6,150 nucleotides of DNA from Verrucomicrobiales bacterium (GCA_003453085.1 DMMK01000231.1:1-6150), one strand, 5' to 3'; shown: positions 1-6,150, counted from the first letter of the stretch. Translations and numbers: made by a program. Notes: generated by a model from the letters alone, not told the origin.

Positions 1-2
1 AA

Positions 3-806
3 ATGGTGCGGCTGAAGTTCGATATCCGTGCCTTCATGCGCCTGCTCTGCAACACGCAGACCTATCAGCGCGAGGCGGTGACCCGCGAGCTGGCCCTGGG
101 AGAGCCTTATTACTTCCCCGGCCCCATCCTGCGCCGGATGACCGCCGAGCAGGCCTGGGACTCCTGCGTGACCTTGGCCATTGGCGACAAGGTGGACAAT
201 TTTAAACTGAAGCGGGCTGATCCGTATCGCCAGGTGATGGCGCTGAATGTCTCCGAAATCTCACCGGCCCAGATCGTGGAAAAGCTGGCCGAGGTGCAAA
301 GCATGCGCCGAATGGCCGATGGAGCCCTCGGCGGAGGTGGCAAAGGGGCTGCCAAAAAGAAAAATCGCCGCGCCCAGATGATGCAGCCTGCGACCGAAGA
401 TGAGGACGGCTTTACCCGCCCGACGATGATGGAGGGTCTGGCCCTGGCCCGCGCATCCGAACTGCGGCAGCCGGAACGTGACGGACATTTCCTGCGCATG
501 TTTGGCCAGAGCGACCGCCAGATCTCCGACAGTAATACGGTGGAAGGAAGCATTCCCCAAGTGCTGATGCTGATGAACGGCGAAGCCCAAAATGTGCTGC
601 AAAATCCCCAGTCACTGGTGCTGGCCACAGCCATGGGCGAGGCGGAAACGGCGAAGAAGGTGGAGTCGCTTTACTTCAGCTTCTTTTCCCGCAAACCAAC
701 GTCCGATGAAATGGCTGCTGCCACGAAAGCCTTCGATTCGGGCCTCAGCTCTGCCGACCTCTGCTGGGTGCTCTTCAATGCCCGCGAATTTGTGTTCGTC
801 CAGTAA
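3..806 (+). CDS. DUF1553 domain protein, C-terminal part (5' end outside window)
   Basis: The reading frame is open to the left edge, so the Met at position 3 is probably internal and the true start lies outside the window. The first ~60 visible residues match the core of DUF1553, the C-terminal half of the large DUF1549/DUF1553 proteins (often with a planctomycete-type cytochrome c domain at the N-terminus) of Planctomycetes and Verrucomicrobia. Visible landmarks are a TYQRE motif (residues 20-24), a GPILRRMTAEQ stretch (40-50), ASELRQP (151-157), a MLMNGE segment (189-194), the SRKPT motif near 229-233, and the closing FNAREFVF (258-265). Residues ~107-125 form a Gly/Lys/Arg-rich low-complexity linker. 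The biochemical role of the family is unknown; members are predicted to be secreted or periplasmic. It ends 17 nt before the DUF1501 gene, the usual partner, so the two are probably co-transcribed. The family call is firm; any domains upstream cannot be seen. Confidence 0.87.
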   Translation: MVRLKFDIRAFMRLLCNTQTYQREAVTRELALGEPYYFPGPILRRMTAEQAWDSCVTLAIGDKVDNFKLKRADPYRQVMALNVSEISPAQIVEKLAEVQSMRRMADGALGGGGKGAAKKKNRRAQMMQPATEDEDGFTRPTMMEGLALARASELRQPERDGHFLRMFGQSDRQISDSNTVEGSIPQVLMLMNGEAQNVLQNPQSLVLATAMGEAETAKKVESLYFSFFSRKPTSDEMAAATKAFDSGLSSADLCWVLFNAREFVFVQ

Positions 807-823
807 CCCGCCCTTCCGCCTCC

Positions 824-2104
824 ATGAACACCGCCCTCCGTTCTCTTGATTCCCTTTCCCGCCGCCAGTTTGCCGAGCATGTAGCCAAGGCCACCCTCGG
901 GGTCACCCTTCTGCCTCATGTTCTGAAGGGACAGGCGGCGGTCGATCCCAAATCGCTGCCCGGCTTTGGCAAAGCCAAGAATGTGATCTGGCTGCAAATG
1001 ATCGGCGGCATGTCCCATATTGACACTCTGGACCCCAAGGCTGGCGATTCGAAAGGCCCCGGAGACCCGATCACCACCAAGGCTGGATATCAGTTAGGAG
1101 GATTCCTGCCAAAGCTCGCCAAAGACCATTCAGAAAAGCTGGCCATCATCCGCAGCATGACATCCAAAACGGGGGTCCATGCTTCGGGGCAGTATCTGAT
1201 GCGTACCGGCTATGAACAACGCGGCACCATCAAGCACCCGGTGTTGGGTGCCTGGGCTCAGGAACTACTGGGCAAAAGCAGCCAGTCCCTGCCCTCCACG
1301 GTCTGCGTGGGCCGAGCCCCCGAAAGCGGCAACGGCTTTTTTTCTGCGGCTTTCAGCCCTCTGCCGATCCACGATCCGGAAGCCGGCCTGCAGTATGCGG
1401 AGTTTGGCGCACCCAAGGAGATCATCGACAAACGTCTGGCTCTCCTCAACCAAGTGGATGCAGGCTTTCGCGCCAAGTTCCATGACACGAACCTCAAGGC
1501 CTACAGCGACTTTTATGATGACACGCTGAAGCTGCTAAGCACGGATGACCTCAAGGCCTTCCGGTTGACCGAAGAGGACAGCGCCGCCCGTGAGATCTAT
1601 GGCATGAACAAGTTTGGCCAGGGCTGCATGCTAGCGCGGCGGCTGGTGGAGCGCGGTGTGCGTTTTGTCGAAGTCGCCCACGGCGGCTGGGACATGCACA
1701 ATGACATCGCCGATGGCATGGAAGAGAACGGAAATCTTCTGGATACCGCCCTGGCAGCCCTGCTGGCAGACCTGCAATCACGCGGCCTTTTGGAAACCAC
1801 GCTGGTAGTACTGTGTTCTGAGTTTGGCCGCACACCCAAGATCAACAGTCGCAATGGCCGGGATCACCATCCCAAGGTCTTCAGTACCCTGCTGGCCGGA
1901 GGCCCTGCCAAAGGAGGCACCATCTATGGAGCCAGCGACAAGGAAGGCAATTCCCCTGCCGACAAGCAGGTGACCATTCAGGACTTCCACAGCACCGTGG
2001 GTCACGCCATGGGGCTGGATGTGAACCAGATCGTGATGTCGCCCAGCAATCGGCCCTTCACCGTGGGTGACAAAGGCACAGTCATCCCGGAAGTACTGGG
2101 ATAA
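824..2104 (+). CDS. DUF1501 domain protein with twin-arginine signal
   Basis: A complete 426-residue DUF1501 protein, a family distantly related to alkaline phosphatases and sulfatases, with no established substrate. The N-terminus carries a Tat signal: SRRQF at residues 12-16, then a hydrophobic stretch (ATLGVTLLPHVL, ~23-34), so export as a folded protein is expected. Family landmarks follow in order: GGMSHIDTLDPK (61-72), GGWDMHND (287-294), SEFGRTPK (332-339) running into a GRDHHP motif (345-350), and GGTIYGASD (364-372). The Asp and His residues in these motifs are plausible metal ligands by analogy with the alkaline phosphatase fold; that is inference. Length is ordinary for the family. 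The ATG at 824 is chosen because it places the RR motif about 12 residues in; no good Shine-Dalgarno is visible, so translation may be coupled to the DUF1553 gene 17 nt upstream. The last 23 bp overlap the convergent regulator gene. TatC, the translocase component this protein would need, is encoded further right on the other strand. Confidence 0.92.
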   Translation: MNTALRSLDSLSRRQFAEHVAKATLGVTLLPHVLKGQAAVDPKSLPGFGKAKNVIWLQMIGGMSHIDTLDPKAGDSKGPGDPITTKAGYQLGGFLPKLAKDHSEKLAIIRSMTSKTGVHASGQYLMRTGYEQRGTIKHPVLGAWAQELLGKSSQSLPSTVCVGRAPESGNGFFSAAFSPLPIHDPEAGLQYAEFGAPKEIIDKRLALLNQVDAGFRAKFHDTNLKAYSDFYDDTLKLLSTDDLKAFRLTEEDSAAREIYGMNKFGQGCMLARRLVERGVRFVEVAHGGWDMHNDIADGMEENGNLLDTALAALLADLQSRGLLETTLVVLCSEFGRTPKINSRNGRDHHPKVFSTLLAGGPAKGGTIYGASDKEGNSPADKQVTIQDFHSTVGHAMGLDVNQIVMSPSNRPFTVGDKGTVIPEVLG

Positions 2105-2597
2105 GGTCGGATTCCTCGTCCACCAGCTCGCCATTGGGTAAGGTCTTGGGTCGGCCCAGCTTTGGGGCTAACAGGATGTCCTTCATCAAATGAAGGCGGT
2201 TTCCTTCCATGATGTCCTTGAGCGTGTATCTGTCCAAAGCCCCGTAAAAAGCCCCCACTGCCTGGGCGAGCGCCCCTTTCAGGCCGCAGCAGCCATGAAT
2301 GGGGCAGGTATTGGTGGAAGGATCAAAACACTCCACCAGAGGAACGGAAGTCTCAGTTTTCCGAACCAGCCGTCCGATCATGATTTCTTCCGGCTTCATC
2401 GCGAGTTCGATGCCGCCGCCACGCCCACGCCTGGTGGAGAGGTAGCCTTGTTTTGTCAGATTGTTCACCACCTTCACCAAATGATGGCGGGAGATATTGT
2501 AAGCGTCCGCCACTTCATGGAGCGGGAATGCACTGCCTTTCACGGCTCCAAATAGCAAGACTCGGAGGGAGTAATCTGAAAAGAGGCTTAAACGCAT
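2082..2597 (-). CDS. nsrR: Rrf2-family nitric-oxide-sensing repressor NsrR
   Basis: A 171-residue Rrf2-family regulator. The N-terminus MRLSLFSDYSLRVL aligns without gaps to the start of characterised NsrR, which fixes the ATG at 2597. A winged helix-turn-helix follows (ISRHHLVKVVNNL ~35-47, wing RRGRGGGIEL ~56-65). The cluster-binding loop has Cys90, Cys98 and Cys104, with a further Cys103; CPIHGCCGLKGAL matches the E. coli CHITPACRLKQAL segment. Asp8, the non-cysteine ligand in the Streptomyces NsrR structure, is also present. The C90-C98 spacing is three residues longer than in E. coli. The dimerisation-helix motif LDRYTLKDIM (121-130) supports NsrR over IscR or CymR. In the family the [4Fe-4S] cluster reacts with NO, releasing DNA and derepressing NO-detoxification genes. 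The ~28-residue C-terminal tail goes beyond the usual ~141-150-residue length. No NO-detoxification gene lies in the window; an operator-like palindrome ~100 bp upstream suggests autoregulation. The 3' end overlaps the DUF1501 gene by 23 bp. Confidence 0.88.
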   Translation of the reverse strand: MRLSLFSDYSLRVLLFGAVKGSAFPLHEVADAYNISRHHLVKVVNNLTKQGYLSTRRGRGGGIELAMKPEEIMIGRLVRKTETSVPLVECFDPSTNTCPIHGCCGLKGALAQAVGAFYGALDRYTLKDIMEGNRLHLMKDILLAPKLGRPKTLPNGELVDEESDLIPVLPG

Positions 2598-2699
2598 AAA
2601 TGACTTACGGGTTAAACGTCCCCAACCACAACGCCCTCAAGTAAGGAGTTTGTAAGCGCCAGCCCGAACTCATTGACCTCCAATACCAAGTCAACTTAT

Positions 2700-2714
2700 T
2701 GTATTTTTAATACA
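2700..2714 (-). promoter_or_regulatory. candidate NsrR operator upstream of nsrR
   Basis: A perfect inverted repeat, TGTATT-TTT-AATACA, lies 102 bp upstream of the nsrR start codon in an AT-rich patch. Described NsrR sites share the same half-sites and 3-nt centre (core TGyATT-n3-AATrCA), so the match is in sequence as well as symmetry. On the - strand the left half overlaps TACAAT (2703 to 2698), a good -10 hexamer, although no convincing -35 lies 16-18 nt upstream. Repressor bound here would cover that -10 and could autoregulate nsrR. The operator reading is an inference from site resemblance and position. Confidence 0.5.
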
Positions 2715-2823
2715 TTCCAAAACTTGATTCCACCAACTCTCAGAGATCCTTTGCAGTCAATCCTACAGTGCTTTTCACCGATAATTTAGAGTCCATAGGG
2801 GGCCTGTATGTAAATGACAGGGT

Positions 2824-2846
2824 TCCACGGCGAATGGGACCGTGGA
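2824..2846. repeat. short inverted repeat / hairpin of unknown function
   Basis: Perfect 7-bp arms, TCCACGG and CCGTGGA, flank a 9-nt loop. Neither strand has a T-run after it, so it is not an intrinsic terminator by itself. It sits between the candidate nsrR control region and the tatC terminator. It could be a structural element or chance. Confidence 0.3.
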
Positions 2847-2903
2847 CAGGGAATATCCAAATGTCTTCTCCAACCTCAAAAGAATGCCGAATCTACTGCC
2901 CTG

Positions 2904-2944
2904 AAAAAAATCCGGCCCAACCATCGAATGATGGAAGGGCCGGA
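2904..2944 (-). terminator. Rho-independent terminator of the argH-Nudix-tatC operon
   Basis: The arms TCCGGCCC (2911-2918) and GGGCCGGA (2937-2944) form an 8-bp GC-rich stem. An inner CCATC/GATGG stem closes on a GAAT loop, with an AA/AA internal mismatch between the two stems. Read on the - strand the hairpin is followed at once by seven T (complement of the A-run 2904-2910). It starts about 21 nt after the tatC stop, which fits termination of that transcript. The + strand lacks a T-run after the hairpin, so it is not bidirectional. Confidence 0.88.
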
Positions 2945-2965
2945 AAATCAGAGCAAGGCCAGAGA

Positions 2966-4123
2966 TCAGGCTGGTGGGTTGCCGCTGCGTGACTCGTCTT
3001 CGCGTGCGAGTTCCTCCGTGGTCTTTTCAGACGCAGGTGCTGGTGGCTCCACTTCAGGCTCGTCATCAGCCGGGACGGAACCTTGGTCCTCACCTTCATC
3101 CAGAGGCTCATCCATCGAAACAGTCTTGGGGGCCTTTTCGATTTCAGGCGGGGGTGCAGACGGAACTGCACGGGGTTTTTGATACTCGTCGTCCTCGTTC
3201 TTTTCGTCGTCGGAGAACCAAGGGTTGTAGTTCTCGTTGTCCCATTCATCACCCACTTCTTTTTCGAGCTCTTTCTGGTCTTTCTCGAGTTCGGCGTAGT
3301 ATTCGGGGTAGGCTTCCTTGTCCTTCTTCTCCATGAAGTAGGCGAGGGTCACACAGATAGCGTAAAGGACATACAGAGGCCCGGACATGAGCATCAGCGT
3401 CAAGACATCCGGTGTCGGCGTGATGACGGCGGCAAAGAGAGTGATGGCCACCAGCGCGTGCCGCCAGGTGGACTTCATGATGCGGAAGTTCAGGAAATCC
3501 AGCTTCACTAGGGCCATGACAATCACCGGCAGCTCAAAGGCGATGCCGAAGACGAGGATGAACCGCGTGGTGAAAGTCACATACTCATTGAGAGCCCACA
3601 TCTGATTGGCCCCCACGGAGGCGGCAAACTCAGAAAAGAAGATTAGCGCCCTGGGCAACACCACCCAGTAGGCAAAAGAGGCACCGCCCAGAAAGAGGCC
3701 GGTACCGATGGCAATCGCGGGAAAGATGAGTTTTTTCTCGGTCGATTTCAGCCCAGGAAGGATGAACTGAAGAACGAAAATGAGCAGCAGCGGGAAGGAG
3801 GCAATGACGGCCGCGATCAGCGAGACGTTTACCGCCATCATGAAGGGACCAGCCACATCAATATTGATAAGCAGCTTCCTTGCGGCCTCGATGTCTGGCG
3901 CGAAGCCGGCCAGCACCATGGGATAAAGTAGGATGTTAAACAGCTCCTTGTAAAAAACGAAGGAGATGATGGTGGCGGCGACGAGCGTCATGCCCATGCG
4001 CACGAGCATGGTGCGCAGGTCATCCAGGTGATCGAGGAAGGGTTTCTCCTCATCCTCCTTGCTGAGGTTCATCGCGACTTTTTCGCGGACTTTGAAGACT
4101 TTGTTCAGGATGCCTTGCCACAT
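2966..4123 (-). CDS. tatC: Sec-independent protein translocase TatC with long acidic C-terminal tail
   Basis: TatC is the polytopic membrane protein that recognises twin-arginine signal peptides and, with TatA/TatB, exports folded proteins. The six-helix core spans residues ~30-265: HLDDLR at 32-37 (the cytoplasmic N-terminal motif, with Asp35 where E. coli has Glu15), Pro68 in the first periplasmic loop, QFILPGLKSTEKK (119-131) with the conserved Phe120 and Glu129, FGIAFELP (192-199) with the intramembrane Glu197, and ITPTPD (234-239). Hydrophobic segments fall near 43-65, 96-119, 131-158, 183-206, 221-236 and 240-264. The TM6 region departs from the usual pattern: the Gln after TPD and the Glu of the LYE motif are Leu243 and Ala255. 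The protein is 385 residues against the usual ~250; residues ~266-385 are a charged Glu/Asp- and Pro-rich tail, about one third acidic and probably disordered in the cytoplasm. The ATG at 4123 is used; Met18 is an alternative because neither has a strong Shine-Dalgarno. It is the last gene of the operon, 34 nt after the Nudix gene, with a terminator downstream. tatA/tatB are not in the window. Confidence 0.93.
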   Translation of the reverse strand: MWQGILNKVFKVREKVAMNLSKEDEEKPFLDHLDDLRTMLVRMGMTLVAATIISFVFYKELFNILLYPMVLAGFAPDIEAARKLLINIDVAGPFMMAVNVSLIAAVIASFPLLLIFVLQFILPGLKSTEKKLIFPAIAIGTGLFLGGASFAYWVVLPRALIFFSEFAASVGANQMWALNEYVTFTTRFILVFGIAFELPVIVMALVKLDFLNFRIMKSTWRHALVAITLFAAVITPTPDVLTLMLMSGPLYVLYAICVTLAYFMEKKDKEAYPEYYAELEKDQKELEKEVGDEWDNENYNPWFSDDEKNEDDEYQKPRAVPSAPPPEIEKAPKTVSMDEPLDEGEDQGSVPADDEPEVEPPAPASEKTTEELAREDESRSGNPPA

Positions 4124-4157
4124 ATCAGGTGAAAGTTTCGGGGGTTAGCTCAACGCC

Positions 4158-4784
4158 TCAAATCGTTCCCTTGGCCGCCATCCGCGCGAATAAGGCCAGT
4201 GTCAGAGCGTTGGTGATCTCATTGGCAGCGATCATCCTCCGCAGTTCTTCTGCACTGACTAAACGCACGTCGCTGATGTGCTCGCTTCCATCCGGTTCCG
4301 GACGGCTGACGACGCACACGGGCTTCGCTTGAAAGAGGTAAACGTGCTCGTCGGTGAATCCTTGCGAAGGAAGAAACCAACCGAGTGGTTCCAAGGTACC
4401 GCCGGCTTCTAGAGCGTAGCCGGTCTCCTCATGAAGTTCACGCAGGGCGGTATCCACGACGATGGAGGGGGTGATCTCCGCCACGGGCACATCAATTTGC
4501 CCGGCAGGAAATTCCCAGAGGGTCTGCTGCACGGGCACGCGCTCCTGGGAAATGAGGACAAAGAGGCCATCGGCCGTCATGGGGGCCAGCGCCACGGCGG
4601 CCTTGCGCTGCACGACCAGCCAGGGGACGGGCTTTTCGTGGCGGTGGGGCGTCAGGCACTCCACGCGATCCACACTGATGTGGGGATTGTCAAAAAGACG
4701 CGTGGAACTGACTTTCTGCCAGCCATCCCGATCTTCCACCTTGAACAGGGGGAAGCTAGGTGATGGGATGGTGGCCCCACTCAT
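4158..4784 (-). CDS. Nudix hydrolase, ADP-ribose/ADP-sugar pyrophosphatase-like
   Basis: A 208-residue Nudix protein that most resembles ADP-ribose/ADP-sugar pyrophosphatases, which split ADP-ribose-type substrates into AMP and a sugar phosphate. Evidence: WEFPAGQID at residues 90-98 and the catalytic half RELHEETGY at 115-123, whose Glu residues bind the metal. Pro139 lies exactly 16 residues after the box, a position characteristic of the ADP-ribose subgroup, and SQGFTDEHVYLF (140-151) follows. The box is not canonical: about four extra residues separate the Gly half (Gly95) from the REL-EETG half, so the glutamate of GX5E is displaced (Glu103) or replaced by Ser107. ATG at 4784 is preferred: it overlaps the argH stop as ATGA and has AGGAGG 10 nt upstream. 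An upstream in-frame TTG at 4805 would add seven residues but contains the Shine-Dalgarno itself. The gene is probably translationally coupled to argH and lies 34 nt before tatC. Substrate is inferred from family likeness only. Confidence 0.86.
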   Translation of the reverse strand: MSGATIPSPSFPLFKVEDRDGWQKVSSTRLFDNPHISVDRVECLTPHRHEKPVPWLVVQRKAAVALAPMTADGLFVLISQERVPVQQTLWEFPAGQIDVPVAEITPSIVVDTALRELHEETGYALEAGGTLEPLGWFLPSQGFTDEHVYLFQAKPVCVVSRPEPDGSEHISDVRLVSAEELRRMIAANEITNALTLALFARMAAKGTI

Positions 4785-6148
4785 TCCGAGAGGGCCTCCT
4801 TCCAAAAGGTGATCTGCGCGGCAACATTCTTCGGGGAGGGTGCGCCGATGCCTTTGCGGGCAGCGAGCGCAGTTTCCAGATTCAGGCAGTCAAAAAGATC
4901 CGCCTCAAAGGCTGGGGAAAAGGCCTGGTATTGTGCCAGTGGAATATCGGCAAAGGCGACTTTCTCCGCGAGGGAATGGGCGACCAGTTTGCCGATAACT
5001 TCATGGGCCTGGCGGAAGGGCACGCCGTGATTTACGAGGTAGTCTGCCAGGTCGGTGGCCAGCAGCATGGGGTCGCTGGTGGCGGCACGGGTGCGGATTT
5101 CATTCACCTCCATGCCGGAGATCATCTCCGCGAAGACGGCGAGGGCGGCTTTGATGGTATCCAGCGAGTCAAAGAGGGGCTCTTTGTCCTCCTGCATGTC
5201 GCGATTGTAGGTCATGGGCAGACCCTTGAGCAGGGTGAGCAGCGCCATCAAATTCCCCACCAGACGGCCAGATTTACCCCGGGTCAGTTCGGCGACGTCC
5301 GGGTTCTTTTTCTGCGGCATCAGGCTGGAGCCGGTGGTGTGGGCATCGCTGAGGGTGACAAAGCCAAACTCGGCACTGCACCAGAGGATGATGTCCTCAC
5401 TGAGGCGGGACAAATGCACGCCGCAGAGAGCGATGGAAAACAGCACCTCGGCGGCAAAGTCGCGATCACTCACCGCATCCATGCTGTTTTGGGAAACCGC
5501 ATCGAAATCCAGCAAGCTGGCCACATACTCGCGGTCCAGAATGATGGTGGAACCCGCGAGGGCACCTGACCCGAGAGGCATGACATTGAGGCGATCGTTC
5601 GCATCCAGCAGGCGCTGGGCATCGCGCTCCAGCATCTCCACATAGGCGAGAAGATGGTGAGCGAAGAGGACGGGCTGGCCCCGCTGAAGGTGGGTGTAAC
5701 CGGGCACGACAGCCGGGCCGGCGCGGTCTGCTGCCTCCACCAGCGAGCGCTGAAGCTCTGCGACGAGATCCACAATTTCAGCGACGGCATCCCGGGTATA
5801 GAGGCGCACATCCGTGGCCACCTGGTCATTGCGACTGCGGGCGGTGTGCAATTTGGCTCCGGCAGGGCCGATGCGGCGAGTCAGCTCTGACTCGATGTTC
5901 ATGTGGACGTCTTCGAGGGAGGTCTTGAACTCAAATTTGCCCGCTTCGATCTCAGCGCGGATTTCCAAAAGGCCTTTTTCAATGGCCGCTTGTTCCTCCA
6001 CGGTGAGGATTCCAGCCTTCAGCAGGCCTTTGGAATGGGCGATGGACCCACGGATATCATGAGCAAACAGCCTCTAGTCAAAGGACACGGATTCGCCATA
6101 GCTCTGGACGAGCTGGCTGGTTTCTTGAGCAAAGCGGCCTTTCCACAT
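4781..6148 (-). CDS. argH: argininosuccinate lyase ArgH, interrupted by an in-frame TAG at codon 25 (possible pseudogene)
   Basis: ArgH cleaves argininosuccinate to arginine and fumarate, the last step of arginine synthesis, as a cytoplasmic homotetramer. From ATG at 6148 the frame starts MWKGRFAQETSQ, a typical ArgH N-terminus, and has 455 codons, close to E. coli ArgH (457). Codon 25 is TAG, in the context SVSFD-stop-RLFAHD, where relatives have an amino acid (Tyr in E. coli, FDYRL). Apart from that the gene looks intact: TARSRNDQVATD (residues 102-113), GYTHLQRGQP with the catalytic-region Thr152/His153 (150-159), and the fumarase/lyase signature GSSLMPQKKNPD (273-284) carrying the catalytic serine. 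If TAG terminates, the only obvious restart is GTG at 6001 (codon 50), giving 406 residues. That product would lack MWKGRF, the substrate-contacting serine just before FD (Ser20) and the DIRGSIAH segment, so activity is doubtful. The gene ends in TGA overlapping the ATG of the Nudix gene. Identity is certain; whether it is functional is not. Confidence 0.9.
4795..4800 (-). promoter_or_regulatory. Shine-Dalgarno site of the Nudix gene
   Basis: A full AGGAGG on the - strand, inside the last codons of argH, lies 10 nt before the ATG at 4784. It decides the start: the upstream TTG at 4805 begins before this site and has no comparable ribosome binding sequence. The site supports translational coupling of the two genes. 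Confidence 0.7.
6074..6076 (-). other. argH: in-frame amber codon 25 inside argH
   Basis: On the - strand the frame from ATG 6148 reads ...TCC TTT GAC TAG AGG CTG TTT GCT..., i.e. FD-stop-RLFA. The protein alignment resumes at once in the same frame, so this is a single-codon substitution and not a frameshift. TAG is one base from TAT/TAC (Tyr) and from TGG (Trp), both common at this position in ArgH. None of the six complete stop codons used by genes in the window is TAG (two TAA, four TGA). Confidence 0.88.
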
Positions 6149-6150
6149 AA

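Larger units (their letters stand above)
2598..2965. other. gene-free intergenic region between nsrR and tatC
   Basis: This 368-nt stretch separates the start of nsrR from the end of tatC. It contains an operator-like inverted repeat (2700-2714), a 7-bp hairpin of unknown role (2824-2846) and the tatC terminator (2904-2944). It is more AT-rich around 2690-2730 than the flanking genes, as expected of a control region. Short open frames cross it on the + strand, but they run through the terminator and into antisense of tatC and show no recognisable protein features. Confidence 0.7.

Noticed and set aside
110..634. 174-residue - strand open frame opposite the DUF1553 gene
   Set aside because: It is antisense to a recognised family; its composition (Ser/Arg/Pro-rich with a poly-Pro run) is a shadow of the Gly-rich linker on the other strand.
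2673..2702. Possible + strand promoter (TTGACC, 18-nt spacer, TATTGT)
   Set aside because: The hexamers are reasonable but no plausible gene lies downstream on the + strand; it may be chance in an AT-rich patch.
2768..2992. 74-residue + strand frame in the intergenic region
   Set aside because: It starts with GTG, has no ribosome binding site, runs through the tatC terminator into antisense of tatC, and has no family features.
4785..4805. Upstream TTG start for the Nudix gene
   Set aside because: It overlaps its own would-be Shine-Dalgarno and lacks one upstream; ATG at 4784 has AGGAGG and the usual ATGA coupling.
4760..5569. 269-residue + strand open frame opposite argH
   Set aside because: It is antisense to clearly conserved ArgH sequence, is rich in Gly/His/Gln as expected from a reversed GC-rich gene, and has no recognisable domain.
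1..6150. CRISPR arrays, tRNA/rRNA genes, insertion sequences, attachment sites
   Set aside because: No regularly spaced repeats, no cloverleaf-like or rRNA sequence, no transposase and no flanking terminal repeats were seen by eye on either strand.

Overview
The window looks like a chromosomal segment of a Verrucomicrobia/Planctomycetes-type bacterium, most likely Verrucomicrobiales (Prosthecobacter-like). The clue is a DUF1553 protein directly followed by a Tat-exported DUF1501 protein, a pair that is abundant in that superphylum and uncommon elsewhere. Base composition is moderately GC-rich and coding density is high. The lineage is inferred from protein families only; there is no rRNA or other marker here.

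Left part (1-2104, + strand): the C-terminal part of a DUF1549/DUF1553-type protein, cut by the window edge, then 17 nt later a complete DUF1501 protein with a twin-arginine signal. Together they form a two-gene secreted/periplasmic module of unknown substrate.

Middle (2082-2965): an Rrf2-family regulator on the - strand with all the iron-sulfur ligands of the nitric-oxide sensor NsrR. Its 3' end overlaps the DUF1501 gene tail to tail. Upstream of it is a perfect 6-3-6 inverted repeat that resembles the known NsrR operator, so autoregulation is likely. The 368-nt gene-free stretch also holds a clear intrinsic terminator for the operon arriving from the right.

Right part (2966-6148, - strand): an apparent operon read argH -> Nudix hydrolase -> tatC -> terminator. 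argH and the Nudix gene overlap by ATGA, and 34 nt separate Nudix from tatC. It joins arginine biosynthesis, nucleotide-sugar housekeeping and the Tat membrane translocase. TatC carries an unusual acidic, proline-rich tail of about 120 residues.

The main anomaly is in argH. Read from its natural ATG at 6148 it is full length (455 codons) and well conserved, but codon 25 is an in-frame TAG (6074-6076). A GTG start at codon 50 would rescue only an N-truncated protein. This is either a nonsense mutation, a sequence error, or amber suppression. No convincing novel multi-gene system is visible; the regulator/operator pair and the interrupted argH deserve the closest look.
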